Assembly: GCA_963728495.1 (NCBI GenBank) | Contig: CAVSKI010000007.1 | Span: 124,001 to 188,000, forward strand | DNA: 64,000 bases | Reading direction: 5' to 3' | Origin: JACVRW01 sp963728495 | GTDB taxonomy: Bacteria; Actinomycetota; Thermoleophilia; Solirubrobacterales; Thermoleophilaceae | Shown here: piece after piece, positions 8,871 through 17,226 of the stretch | Layout: each line of letters opens with the position of its first letter | Position numbering within the stretch: the stretch's first letter is position 1 | Program-made: the position numbers and the translations under genes | Notes under the pieces: generated by a model | Database searches by the model: none | The model's input: the letters and a program-made list of their open reading frames with translations, nothing else | Told to the model about the DNA's origin: nothing

Positions 8871-9438
8871 TCCGGTTGGGCAGCGCGCTCGGATCGCGGT
8901 CGATCGCCACGCGCTCACGGCTTGTGTCGATGAAGAAGCAGAAGTAGCGCCGCTCGTCGTCGCGGCGGATGCAGGTGCGGAAGTAGTCCTCGCTCAGCCG
9001 GGCCGTCTGCGCCGTGTCCTGGTTGCGGATCAGCTCGGTGTTCCCACTGCGCTCGATGTAGTGGATGAGGGCGAACGCCGCGCGCTCGGTGTCCTCGGTC
9101 TCTGACACCACCACCGGGCGTGCCGACAGGCCCGCGGCGAGGATGCCGAGCACGCCGGCCATCAGCAGCCCGGTGCCGATCCGGTCGGAGAGGACCTCGA
9201 ACTGGGCCTTGGCGGGCGCCGAGGGGTCGGCGGCCGGGCGGCGTTTCCATAGGCGCCGGGCGAGCCAGGGCCCGACCGCACCGATCAGGATCAGGTTGGC
9301 GAACGTGGCGATCAGGAACCCGGGGATCAGGTCCACGCCGGTACGGACCGGCGGCAGCTTGTGCAGCAGAATGCCGTCGAGCAGGGTGATCGCCACGAAG
9401 GACGGCCACATCCAGGCCCCACGCAGGCGCCAGCGCAT
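8860..9438 (-). CDS. Uncharacterised membrane protein
   Basis: About 192 aa from ATG 9438; an upstream in-frame GTG at 9471 would add 11 residues. Three hydrophobic segments are visible: VAITLLDGILL, a long one around LIPGFLIATFANLILIG, and GLLMAGVLGILAAG. The C-terminal ~90 residues are soluble and rich in charged residues, with CIRRDDERRYFCFFIDTS. I recognise no family. It is divergent from lipB with at most 57 bp between starts, and tail-overlaps the sulfatase pair. A membrane location is well supported; the function is not. Confidence 0.6.
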   Translation of the reverse strand: MRWRLRGAWMWPSFVAITLLDGILLHKLPPVRTGVDLIPGFLIATFANLILIGAVGPWLARRLWKRRPAADPSAPAKAQFEVLSDRIGTGLLMAGVLGILAAGLSARPVVVSETEDTERAAFALIHYIERSGNTELIRNQDTAQTARLSEDYFRTCIRRDDERRYFCFFIDTSRERVAIDRDPSALPNRINP

Positions 9439-9495
9439 CCGGGCCGGCCAGAAGCGCTGTTCTGAGTCCACGCACCGGAGAGTAGCCTTGAGCGC

Positions 9496-10176
9496 ATGCC
9501 CGAGCTTTGGGTCAGCCAACTGGCCAGAATCCCCTACCTGGAGGCCTTCGAGCTCCAGCGGGAACTGCATGCGCGGCGCCTGGCCGGTGATCTGCCCGAC
9601 CTGCTGCTGGTGCTCGAGCATCCGCCCGTTTACACCAAGGGCCGGCGCAGCGAGGCCGCCGACCTCCCCATGGGCGAGAGCTGGTACCGGTCCCAGGGCA
9701 TAGAGGTCTGTGACACCGACCGCGGGGGCCGCGTGACCTACCACGGCCCGGGGCAGCTGGTGGCCTATCCGATCATGGCCGTTGAGCGCGTGGCCGACTT
9801 CGTGCACGTGATGGAGCGCGCCGTGGTGTCCGCGCTGGCCGACGAGGGGGTGACCGCCGAGCCGCGAGACACACCCTTCACCGGCGTCTGGGCCGGCGAG
9901 CGCAAGATCGGCTCGATCGGCGTGCGGGTGCGCGACGGTGTCTCCATGCACGGACTGGCGGTGAACGTCGACAACGACCTCCAGCCCTTCGAGTGGATCG
10001 TGCCCTGCGGGATCGACCATGTGCGCGTGACCTCGCTGTCCGCCCTGACCGGGCGCGCGCCCTCCCTGCCCTGCTTTCGCAAGCGGTTGGCCTACCGCTT
10101 CGCCCAGGCGTTCGACATGCGTCAGCGGCTGGTTTCGCTCGACCGGCTGCTCGAGCGTGAGCGAGTGGCGGCATGA
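9496..10176 (+). CDS. lipB: Octanoyl-[ACP]:protein N-octanoyltransferase
   Basis: 226 aa, full length. It transfers octanoate from acyl carrier protein to the lipoyl domains of 2-oxoacid dehydrogenases and GcvH. The signature RGGRVTYHGPGQLVAYP is present at residues 77-92, the catalytic Lys at 137 in GERKIGSIG and the nucleophilic Cys at 171 in IVPCGIDH. The stop overlaps the lipA start (ATGA), giving the usual lipB-lipA pair for lipoate synthesis and attachment. Identification is secure. Confidence 0.96.
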   Translation: MPELWVSQLARIPYLEAFELQRELHARRLAGDLPDLLLVLEHPPVYTKGRRSEAADLPMGESWYRSQGIEVCDTDRGGRVTYHGPGQLVAYPIMAVERVADFVHVMERAVVSALADEGVTAEPRDTPFTGVWAGERKIGSIGVRVRDGVSMHGLAVNVDNDLQPFEWIVPCGIDHVRVTSLSALTGRAPSLPCFRKRLAYRFAQAFDMRQRLVSLDRLLERERVAA

Positions 10177-11108
10177 GCACCCGCTCGCGCTCAAATCCCG
10201 GCGGTGCTCGCGTGCTCGACATGGGCGAGGTGCGCCCGTTCCGCGACCGCAAGCCGGAATGGTTCAAGCGCCCGGCGCCGGGCAGCGCGCGCTATCGCGA
10301 GCTGCGAGGGATGATCGAGGGGCAGGACCTGCATACCGTCTGCCAGGAAGCCGCCTGTCCCAATATCGGCGACTGCTGGGAACGGGGCACCGCCACGTTC
10401 ATGATCCTCGGCGACACCTGCACGCGACGCTGCGGATTCTGCAACGTCAAGACCGGCAAGCCGACTCATAACGACCCGCTCGAGCCACTGCGCGTGGCTC
10501 AGTCGGTCAAGAAGATGGGCCTTCGCCACGCGGTGATCACGAGCGTCGACCGCGACGACCTGCCCGACCTCGGATCGTCCGCCTTCGTGGGTGTGATCAG
10601 GTCGGTACGGCGCTTTGCGCCAGGCTGCAAGGTGGAGGTGCTCACGCCTGACTTCCGCGGCGAGGAGATGCCGCTGGCGCGCGTGATCGCCGAGCGCCCC
10701 GATGTGTTCAACCACAACGTGGAGACCGTGCCTCGGCTCTATCCGCTCGCGCGACGCGGGTCGCGCTTCCTGCGCTCCTGCCGCGTGCTGCTCAATGCGA
10801 AGGAGCTGGGCGGCGGCGAGGTCGTGACGAAGTCGGGGCTCATGACCGGACTGGGCGAGACCAGGGAAGAGCTGATCGAGACCTTCGGCATCCTGCGCGA
10901 CCACGGCGTTCAGGTGCTGACCGTCGGGCAATACCTGCGTCCCACGCGCGATCACCTGCCCGTGGTGCGCTACTGGCATCCTGAGGAGTTCGCCGAGCTC
11001 GAGCGCGAGGCGTACGCCCTCGGCTTCGAGTCGGTGGCCGCCGGGCCGCTCGTGCGCTCGAGCTACCACGCCGAAGAAACGCTCGCGCAGGCTGCATCCA
11101 AGGCATGA
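10173..11108 (+). CDS. lipA: Lipoyl synthase (radical SAM)
   Basis: 311 aa. Inserts two sulfurs into protein-bound octanoyl groups. The auxiliary [4Fe-4S] cluster ligands are Cys57, Cys62 and Cys68 (CX4CX5C in VCQEAACPNIGDC), and the radical-SAM cluster ligands are Cys83, Cys87 and Cys90 (CTRRCGFC). The conserved C-terminal RSSYHAEE, whose Ser caps the auxiliary cluster, is intact. Coupled to lipB upstream; its stop overlaps the start of a kelch protein, an unusual third member for this operon. Confidence 0.97.
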   Translation: MSTRSRSNPGGARVLDMGEVRPFRDRKPEWFKRPAPGSARYRELRGMIEGQDLHTVCQEAACPNIGDCWERGTATFMILGDTCTRRCGFCNVKTGKPTHNDPLEPLRVAQSVKKMGLRHAVITSVDRDDLPDLGSSAFVGVIRSVRRFAPGCKVEVLTPDFRGEEMPLARVIAERPDVFNHNVETVPRLYPLARRGSRFLRSCRVLLNAKELGGGEVVTKSGLMTGLGETREELIETFGILRDHGVQVLTVGQYLRPTRDHLPVVRYWHPEEFAELEREAYALGFESVAAGPLVRSSYHAEETLAQAASKA

Positions 11109-12094
11109 CGCCGCCGCGCCGGGCGTTGGTTGCCTGCGCGCTCGCCCTTGCCGGCGTGGCCATGCTGGCGGCTCTGCTCCTCCTGCCGCGCGACGGCGCC
11201 GCCCGCACCGATCGCTGGCAGGCTCTGCGCGACGCGCCGCTCGAGCGCACCGAGGTGGCCGCTGTGCGCATCGGGCGTTTCGTCTATGTCGTGGGCGGCT
11301 TCGAGAGCACGGGCTCGGCCACCACGGCGGCGGTCGAGCGCTACGACCTGCGGCGCGACCGCTGGAAGCGGCTACGCGACATGCCCCTGGCGCTCAATCA
11401 CACGACAGCGGTGGCCTACCGCGGCCGGGTTTACGTCCACGGTGGCTATGCCAGCGGCCTGGAGCAGCCGACCCGCGCGCTCCTGCGCTACGACCCGCAG
11501 CGCGATCGGTGGCGGCGCCTGGCCGCGTCGGCCGTGCCACGCGCGGCGCACGCGGCGGCGGTGATCGATGACCACCTCTACGTGGCGGCGGGGGCCAACG
11601 ACTCAGGCTCGCTGCGTTCGCTGGAGGTGTACAGCTTCGCGAGCGACCGCTGGACGAGTGGACCGCGCCTGCGGGGGCCGGCCCGCAACCACACCGGCGG
11701 AGTGGCGTCGGGCGGGCGCTTCTACGTCGTGGCGGGCCGTGAAGCCGCCAATCTTTCCGCGGTGGAGCGCTACGACCCCCGGCGGCGCCACTGGAGCAGG
11801 TTGCCACCGCTGCGCACGGCTCGTGGCGGGATCGCCGCGGTTCGGCTGGGCGACGGGCGCATCGTGGTCTTCGGCGGCGAGCAGCTCACGCCGGGGGGCA
11901 CCACGATCGCCTCGGTCGAGCTGTTCGATCCGCGCCGCGGGCGCTGGCAGGCGCTGCCCGACATGCGCACTCCACGCCACGGCCTCGGCGGAGTGGCCCT
12001 CGGGCGCAGGGTCTACGCGATCGAGGGTGGACCGTCGCCCGGGCTCTTCTTCTCCCGGGCGATCGAGTTCCTCGACGTGCCGCCCCGGGACTGA
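11105..12094 (+). CDS. Secreted or membrane-anchored kelch-repeat protein
   Basis: 329 aa. An N-terminal hydrophobic stretch (about residues 9-28) acts as a signal peptide or anchor. The rest is six kelch motifs, each with a G-(R)-x-YVxGG type strand followed by ERYDxRRDRW, as in FVYVVGGF, VYVHGGYA, FYVVAGRE and RIVVFGGEQ. This predicts a six-bladed beta-propeller exposed outside the cell. It starts within the lipA stop (ATGA) but has no obvious link to lipoate metabolism; a binding or structural role is likely. No catalytic motif of a galactose-oxidase type is visible. Confidence 0.8.
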   Translation: MTPPRRALVACALALAGVAMLAALLLLPRDGAARTDRWQALRDAPLERTEVAAVRIGRFVYVVGGFESTGSATTAAVERYDLRRDRWKRLRDMPLALNHTTAVAYRGRVYVHGGYASGLEQPTRALLRYDPQRDRWRRLAASAVPRAAHAAAVIDDHLYVAAGANDSGSLRSLEVYSFASDRWTSGPRLRGPARNHTGGVASGGRFYVVAGREAANLSAVERYDPRRRHWSRLPPLRTARGGIAAVRLGDGRIVVFGGEQLTPGGTTIASVELFDPRRGRWQALPDMRTPRHGLGGVALGRRVYAIEGGPSPGLFFSRAIEFLDVPPRD

Positions 12095-12099
12095 GCGCG

Positions 12100-12879
12100 A
12101 TGTTTCCCCTGAAGGACGACATCCCGACGCGGCGATTTCCCGTGGTCACCGTGGCCATCATCGGGATCTGCTGCGCGGTCTACTTCCTCTTCGAGCAGGG
12201 CCTGTGGTCGTTGGGGGTGACCGGCGACGAGCGGGTGCTCGAGTTCGGCGCAATTCCCTACGAGATCACCAATCCCGGGAGCGACTGCGGGTTCACGGCC
12301 GACGGCTCGGTGCGCTGCGAGGGGCAGCCCGAGGTGGGGGACGCCCGGGCGCCGGAGCAGGCGGCCTGGTACGTCACGGTGTTCACCTCGATGTTCATGC
12401 ACGGGTCCCTGGTCCACCTGGGCGGCAACATGCTGTTCCTCTGGATCTTCGGGAACAACATCGAGGACTCGATGGGTCGAGGGCGTTACGTGATCTTCTA
12501 CCTCCTGGGAGGCGTGGCCGCGCTCATGCTGCAGGTGGTGACCGATCCGTCGTCCACCATTCCCACCGTGGGCGCGAGCGGAGCGATCGCGGCGGTGCTC
12601 GGCGGCTACGCCGTGCTCTACCCGCGCGCGCGGGTGATCACGCTCATCTTCATCATCATCATCTTCACCGTGATCCAGTTGCCCGCCCTCCTCGTGCTCG
12701 GGCTATGGGTGCTGATGCAGCTGTTGCCGGCGTTCAGCGACCCGATCGGAGATGGAGGCGGTGGCGTGGCGTATTTCGCCCACATCGGCGGCTTCCTGTT
12801 CGGGATGCTGTTGATCAAGCTCTTCGCCAACAACGTTCACGAGGACTACGAGGCGGCCCACCGGATGCCGGTCTACTGA
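12100..12879 (+). CDS. Rhomboid-family intramembrane serine protease
   Basis: 259 aa, polytopic. The catalytic Ser is in the GASGAIAAVLGG motif and the partner His in VAYFAHIGGFLFG; the TM1-TM2 loop and HxxxN motif (HLGGNMLFLWIFGN) are also present. An unusual insertion of about 40 residues after TM1 holds a two-Cys segment (GSDCGFTADGSVRCEG), perhaps a disulfide loop. Cleaves transmembrane substrates within the bilayer; targets are unknown. Its stop overlaps the start of the next small membrane protein. Confidence 0.9.
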   Translation: MFPLKDDIPTRRFPVVTVAIIGICCAVYFLFEQGLWSLGVTGDERVLEFGAIPYEITNPGSDCGFTADGSVRCEGQPEVGDARAPEQAAWYVTVFTSMFMHGSLVHLGGNMLFLWIFGNNIEDSMGRGRYVIFYLLGGVAALMLQVVTDPSSTIPTVGASGAIAAVLGGYAVLYPRARVITLIFIIIIFTVIQLPALLVLGLWVLMQLLPAFSDPIGDGGGGVAYFAHIGGFLFGMLLIKLFANNVHEDYEAAHRMPVY

Positions 12880-13058
12880 TGGCGCGCACCCTCGTTCTCA
12901 TCGCCAGCCTGGGCATCATCGGCCTGCTGGCCTACCTCACCGCCAGGGTCGCGCTGCGCGACGGCATCGACATCCTGGTGGTCCTGTCCCTGATCGTGCT
13001 TGCCCTGCTCGGCTTCGGAGTCGTGGGCGCGCTGACCTCCACGCCGCCCGATGGCTGA
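12879..13058 (+). CDS. Small two-helix membrane protein
   Basis: 59 aa, ATG overlapping the rhomboid stop (TGATG) and ending inside the start of the carboxypeptidase gene. Two hydrophobic helices: LVLIASLGIIGLLAYL and ILVVLSLIVLALLGFGVVGAL, with a short charged link RVALRDGID. No family recognised. The coupling on both sides supports it as a real gene; a role with the rhomboid protease or in envelope growth is speculation. Confidence 0.65.
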   Translation: MARTLVLIASLGIIGLLAYLTARVALRDGIDILVVLSLIVLALLGFGVVGALTSTPPDG

Positions 13059-14091
13059 GAGGGCACGACGCCGGCGGGCGCGGCGACGCAGGCGCATGTC
13101 CGGTCTCCTCGCCGCGATCGCCCTCCTCGCCGCACCGCTCGCGGTGGGCGCCGCGGCGTACGTCGCCTTTGCCTCCAACGAGGACCCCGTCGCCTACCCG
13201 GCGCTCCCGCTGGCGGTCGGCTCTCCGCCGGCTGCGTCGGGCTCCCAGCAGCCGCCCGGCTCGGAGCTTCCCGATTCGGAGTCGCTCGATCCGCAGCCCT
13301 TGATCGACGGCGAGCCGGTGCCGTCCATCCCCCTCAGCGGAGTCGACGCCTTTGCCATCGACCTGCGCAAGCCGCCGCGAGCCGGGCTCGTGTTCGACGT
13401 GGACAGCGGCGAGGTGCTCTGGCGCCGGCGGCCGCTGAAGGTGGTCTCGATCGCCAGCCTGACGAAGATCATGACCGCGCTCGTGGCGGTCGACCGCAGC
13501 AAGCCCGACGACGCCGTGCGCATCACTCCCGCCGCGCTGAACTACGAGGGCTCGGCGATCGGGCTGCTGCCCAAGGGCAGGCGCGTGCGCCTGGAGACGC
13601 TGCTGAACGGCCTGCTGATCGTGTCCGGCAACGACGCGGCGATCGCCCTCGCGGTGCATGTGTCCGGAAGCGAGCGGCGCTTCGTGCGGCTGATGAATCG
13701 CCGAGCGCGCGAGTGGGGGCTCTCCTGCACGACCTTCGCGTCGTCCCACGGCCTGGAGGACGGCAACCGCTCCTGCGCGCACGACCTGGCCGTGCTCACC
13801 CGGCTGGCGATGGACGAGCCCCGCATCCGGCGGATCGCCCGCCGCCGCCAAGTGGCCTTCCACTTCCCGATCAAGGGAGGCAAGCTCTACCTCACCGGCC
13901 ACAACCCTCTGATGCGCCAGGGCTACCCGGGCGCGATGGGGCTCAAGACCGGCTACACCAACAGCGCCGGGCGCTGCTTCGTGGGAGTGGCGCGCCGCGA
14001 TGGCCGCCGCCTCGGCGTGGTGCTGCTGAACTCACCCGACCCGGCCATACAAGCGCCCAAGCTGCTGGACGCGGGCTTCGCGCAGGGCTGA
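13051..14091 (+). CDS. D-alanyl-D-alanine carboxypeptidase (peptidase S11)
   Basis: 346 aa. A very basic N terminus (RRRRARRRRR) precedes a membrane anchor (residues ~18-40), then a Pro/Ser-rich linker to about residue 95. Penicillin-binding motifs are complete: SxxK at Ser136-Lys139 (SLTK), SGN in VSGNDAAIAL, and KTG in LKTGYTNSAGRCF. It trims the terminal D-Ala of peptidoglycan stem peptides outside the membrane. No C-terminal amphipathic anchor is seen, consistent with N-terminal anchoring. Overlaps the previous small gene by 8 bp. Confidence 0.9.
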   Translation: MAERARRRRARRRRRMSGLLAAIALLAAPLAVGAAAYVAFASNEDPVAYPALPLAVGSPPAASGSQQPPGSELPDSESLDPQPLIDGEPVPSIPLSGVDAFAIDLRKPPRAGLVFDVDSGEVLWRRRPLKVVSIASLTKIMTALVAVDRSKPDDAVRITPAALNYEGSAIGLLPKGRRVRLETLLNGLLIVSGNDAAIALAVHVSGSERRFVRLMNRRAREWGLSCTTFASSHGLEDGNRSCAHDLAVLTRLAMDEPRIRRIARRRQVAFHFPIKGGKLYLTGHNPLMRQGYPGAMGLKTGYTNSAGRCFVGVARRDGRRLGVVLLNSPDPAIQAPKLLDAGFAQG

Positions 14092-14112
14092 GGATGAACG
14101 GAACCATCATCC
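14092..14112 (+). terminator. Possible hairpin after the carboxypeptidase gene
   Basis: Directly after the stop codon a perfect 6-bp stem GGATGA/TCATCC encloses a 9-nt loop. It lacks a T tract, so it is at best a weak terminator between the + strand operon and the opposing tRNA. Confidence 0.3.
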
Positions 14113-14133
14113 GCTGCTGAGCGCGGGACGAGA

Positions 14134-14206
14134 TGGAGCCAGCCGGGCTCGAACCGGCGACCTCCGGCTTGCAAAGCCGGCGCTCTCCCAACTGAGCTAT
14201 GGCCCC
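14134..14206 (-). tRNA. tRNA-Ala (anticodon TGC)
   Basis: 73-nt cloverleaf on the minus strand. The anticodon loop CTTTGCAAG gives TGC; the acceptor stem GGGGCCA/TGGCTCC contains the G3:T70 wobble pair that is the alanine identity element, and the T arm GGTTCGAGCC is canonical. The discriminator base is A and the 3' CCA is not encoded. Confidence 0.95.
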
Positions 14207-14236
14207 AGACCACTGATCTTACGTAACCCGGATAAC

Positions 14237-14665
14237 TCAGATACGCGTGTACTTCTCTGCAAACCGGATGCCGGCATTCTGATTGTTAAGCGGCGTGGCG
14301 AAGCGCAATGTGAGGTTGTTCATGCCATTCCCCAGCTCAGCCGCCGGCACGTAGAAGCATCGGTCGAGGACGCAATCCCATACCGCGAGCCAGTCGATCA
14401 TGGCTGCCGTGTATCGCTTTGTGGCTTTGACCTTGCCGTTGGTGAGGGAGTGGGAGCTAGCCCAACAGGTAAGGATTCTCCCGTCCGATCGCCCGTGCTT
14501 CACCTGCACGCGCTCGAGGCTCCCATCCGGTCGGCACAGGATCAGGTCGTAGTCCCAGTCCTCGCCGTAGGGGAACGCGATCTTGTAGCCGCGGGCACGT
14601 AGGTCCGCGGCGATCCTGAGCTCGGCGAGGTCGCCCTTGGCCTTCCTGTTCAGTGCGACGCACAC
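14237..14665 (-). CDS. PD-(D/E)XK endonuclease, group I intron/homing type
   Basis: 142 aa. The N-terminal half has the nuclease core: a Glu in KGDLAELRIAADL, Asp in EDWDYDLILC and the QVK triad end in LERVQVKHGRS. This is the PDDEXK family that includes I-Ssp6803I-like homing enzymes. The C-terminal half has conserved Trp/Tyr positions (MIDWLAVWDCVLDRCFYVP). It lies 30 bp upstream of tRNA-Ala on the same strand, and its base composition looks more A/T-rich than its neighbours, suggesting acquisition by transfer. No intron is seen in the tRNA, so it may be a free-standing or relic mobile endonuclease. Confidence 0.72.
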   Translation of the reverse strand: MCVALNRKAKGDLAELRIAADLRARGYKIAFPYGEDWDYDLILCRPDGSLERVQVKHGRSDGRILTCWASSHSLTNGKVKATKRYTAAMIDWLAVWDCVLDRCFYVPAAELGNGMNNLTLRFATPLNNQNAGIRFAEKYTRI

Positions 14666-14739
14666 GCATGCGCGACGCTATGGGAAGGCGTGTGACAGCA
14701 GGGTTACGAGGGTGACGATCGGGGAAGCCAGGACTGGGA

Positions 14740-16158
14740 ATGACCGACCAGAGCAGCGACGAGACCGAGGAAGCCACCCCCTCCGGCGTCGAGGACACGG
14801 AGAAGGGCGGGCCCGGTGAGGAGGAGCGTGGGGGCCCGCACGCCGAGGCGGAGGGGCACGGCGAGCCCGACAAGTCGCCCAAGCAGACCGAGGAGCACGA
14901 CCAGCCGCAACGGGCCGAGGTGTCCAACTACGAGATCGTCTCCCATGGGTTCGGTGAGGCGGCAGAGAGGCTTGGGCTGGCAGACGACGTGGCCGCGGTG
15001 CTGCGCTCCTCCTACCGCGAGGTGCAGGTGCAGGTGCCGGTCAAGCTGCAGGAGGACGGCAAGATCCACGTGTTCTCGGGATACCGGGTCCAGCACAACG
15101 GCGCTCGCGGGCCGTACAAGGGCGGAATCCGCTACCACCCCGAGGTCGACCTGGACGAGGTGCGCGCGCTCGCCGAGCTGATGACCTGGAAGACCGCCGT
15201 TGTGAGCATCCCGTTCGGCGGCGCCAAGGGCGGCGTGAACGTCGATCCGAAGAAGCTCGAGCCCCGCGAGCTACAGAGCGTCACCCGCTCCTTCATGGAC
15301 AAGATCGAGAAGGTGCTCGGTCCCACTCGCGACATCCCGGCGCCCGATGTGGGCACCGACGCCCAGGTGATGGCCTGGATGATGGACGAGTACGGCAAGC
15401 TGCACGGCCACACCCCGGCGTGCGTAACCGGCAAGCCGATTGCCCTCGAGGGCTCCCCCGGTCGCGAGGCCGCCACCGGCCGCGGGGTGGTCCACATGTT
15501 CCGTGAGGCCGCACCGTTGCTCGACCTCACCCCCTCCGACACCCGGTTCGTGGTGCAGGGCTTCGGCAACGTCGGGTCATGGGCCGCGCGGCTCATGGAG
15601 GAGCTCGACGCCAAGATGATCGGTGCCTCCGACGCCAGCGGCGCCATCCGCAATGACGACGGCATCGACGCCCAGGCCCTGGTCGACCACGTGCACGAGG
15701 GCGGCGCTCTTGCCGAGTTCGACGGCGTCGACGCGATCGATCCCGACGAGCTGCTCGAGATCGAGTGCGACGTCTTCATCCCCGCGGCGCTCGGAGGAAT
15801 GCTTCACAAGCAGAATGCCGATCGCCTCCGGGCCCGCATGGTCGTTGAGGGCGCCAACAGTCCCACCACACCCGCGGCGGACGAGATCCTGCGCGACAAC
15901 GACATCCTCGTGGTGCCCGATGTGATGGCCAATGCGGGCGGAGTGGTCGTGTCCTACTTCGAATGGGTGCAGAACCTGCAGCATCTGCGCTGGGAGGAAC
16001 GCGAGGTCAATGAGCGTCTGCGGCGCACCATGCGAAAGGCATTTCGTGAGGTCTCGGAGCGCGCAGACACGGATCAGGTCTCCCTGCGCACGGCGGCCTA
16101 CGAGCTGGGTATCGAACGCGTGGTGGAGGCCTCCCGCACGCGCGGCTACATCGACTGA
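14740..16158 (+). CDS. gdhA: Glutamate dehydrogenase (Glu/Leu/Phe/Val family)
   Basis: 472 aa. It interconverts glutamate and 2-oxoglutarate plus ammonia. Conserved segments: GPYKGGIRYHPEV with the catalytic-site Lys, MTWKTAVVSIPFGGAKGGV, RDIPAPDVGTDAQVMAWM, GSPGREAATGRGV, and the dinucleotide fold FVVQGFGNVGSWAARLM. Compared with family members there is an extra N-terminal stretch of roughly 55-60 residues that is strongly acidic and low complexity (Glu, Asp, Gly, Pro). The catalytic domain starts near EIVSHGFGEAAERL. A later start cannot be excluded, but no in-frame Met/Val with a good RBS is obvious. Monocistronic, followed by hairpins. Confidence 0.92.
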   Translation: MTDQSSDETEEATPSGVEDTEKGGPGEEERGGPHAEAEGHGEPDKSPKQTEEHDQPQRAEVSNYEIVSHGFGEAAERLGLADDVAAVLRSSYREVQVQVPVKLQEDGKIHVFSGYRVQHNGARGPYKGGIRYHPEVDLDEVRALAELMTWKTAVVSIPFGGAKGGVNVDPKKLEPRELQSVTRSFMDKIEKVLGPTRDIPAPDVGTDAQVMAWMMDEYGKLHGHTPACVTGKPIALEGSPGREAATGRGVVHMFREAAPLLDLTPSDTRFVVQGFGNVGSWAARLMEELDAKMIGASDASGAIRNDDGIDAQALVDHVHEGGALAEFDGVDAIDPDELLEIECDVFIPAALGGMLHKQNADRLRARMVVEGANSPTTPAADEILRDNDILVVPDVMANAGGVVVSYFEWVQNLQHLRWEEREVNERLRRTMRKAFREVSERADTDQVSLRTAAYELGIERVVEASRTRGYID

Positions 16159-16170
16159 CCGCGCCGGCGC

Positions 16171-16186
16171 CTAAACAAGCGTTTAG
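16171..16186. terminator. Short perfect inverted repeat after gdhA
   Basis: CTAAAC-AAGC-GTTTAG, a 6-bp stem with a 4-nt loop 12 bp after the gdhA stop. AT-rich against a GC background. It may be a terminator stem; no T run follows. Confidence 0.4.
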
Positions 16187-16296
16187 CCCGGCGTGACGGA
16201 TTTCATGCCGCAGCCGGTTTGCGCCGAAACCCCCTTTACGACGGCATGGAGGGTTCCGTCGAGTCAAGCGGCACGGGACGCCGCTGAGTTGCATAA

Positions 16297-16326
16297 GCGG
16301 GGATCGCCGGGGCGGGCGATCCCCGC
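16297..16326. terminator. Perfect 12-bp-stem hairpin between convergent genes
   Basis: GCGGGGATCGCC (16297-16308) pairs perfectly with GGCGATCCCCGC (16315-16326) around a 6-nt loop. It lies in the 220-bp space between the convergent gdhA and acidic-protein genes, so a bidirectional terminator is the simplest reading. There is no T tract. The rest of 16159-16378 holds no coding signal that I can see. Confidence 0.55.
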
Positions 16327-16378
16327 CGCAACTCGTTCGGCGGCGACCCGTGTCCGCGACCCTCACTTCCCCGTGGGG

Positions 16379-17065
16379 CTAGTCGAAGTCGAAGTCGCGC
16401 GGAGGCTTCTGCTCGAACCAGAGCCGGTCGTGCTCCGGAGTCTCCTGGAGGAAGTCCGGCGTGTCCTGCAGGACGTCTTCGTCCTCCTCCTTTTCGCCCT
16501 CGTCGCCTTCCTCGCCCTCTGAAGGGCGCTCATCCGCGAACAGCTCGTCGACCTCTTCGTCCGGGGCCTCGAATCCGCGTGGCGGGGTGTCGGCGGCCGG
16601 TACCGAGGGCTCCTCGTGGCTCGCCGCGTCGTAGGGGGCTTCGACCGGAGGAGGCTCGGGCTCGGGCTCGGTCGCGACGGGCTCAGGCGCGGGCTCGGGC
16701 GGCAGCGGCTCGGGCACCGCGTCGGCCTCCGGCTCCGCTTGCGGCGGCTCCGGCTCGACCTGGGGCTCCTCGACGGCAGTCGGAGGCGCGGCATCGATCG
16801 CCGGATCGGTGTGCGCCTCGGCCTCCGCCTCGGTGGAAGGCTCCGCGGCCTGGCTCTCGCCGGCCGGCTCGTCGGCCGCATCCGGACTCGCTTCGGCAGC
16901 CGCGGACTCGCCCGCTCCGTTTGTGTCTTGCGCTTGCGCGGGAGCCACCTCACGGCGTGCCGGCCCAAGCGCCTCTTCCTCCTGACGCTGGAGCTCATCC
17001 TCCGCCGCGCCATGCTTGCGCTTGAGGTCGAGATGCTCCCGGATCGCATCGTCGAGAATGCCCAT
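16379..17065 (-). CDS. Acidic Pro/Glu/Ala-rich low-complexity protein
   Basis: 228 aa from ATG 17065, chosen because MGILDDAIREHLDLKRKHGA is a compact helical N terminus, while residues before it in the same frame look like shadow sequence. After a ~45-residue charged helix the protein is dominated by PEPEP/EAEAE-type low complexity (residues ~50-170), then an acidic tail ending RDFDFD. No signal peptide or membrane segment. Likely disordered and cytosolic; function unknown. Confidence 0.65.
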   Translation of the reverse strand: MGILDDAIREHLDLKRKHGAAEDELQRQEEEALGPARREVAPAQAQDTNGAGESAAAEASPDAADEPAGESQAAEPSTEAEAEAHTDPAIDAAPPTAVEEPQVEPEPPQAEPEADAVPEPLPPEPAPEPVATEPEPEPPPVEAPYDAASHEEPSVPAADTPPRGFEAPDEEVDELFADERPSEGEEGDEGEKEEDEDVLQDTPDFLQETPEHDRLWFEQKPPRDFDFD

Positions 17066-17226
17066 CGAGCGGAAGCCTATCGAGGCGTGCAGGACGGCTT
17101 CCGGCCGGCTTTCGGCCGCGTCGCGCCGGGCCGGCGGCGTCGCGACCGCAAGCCCACCGCGGGCCAGACTACGGCCTCCCCAAGGCCCGGCCGACGGGTC
17201 AGACGGCGCTACCATGAACGAGCCAC

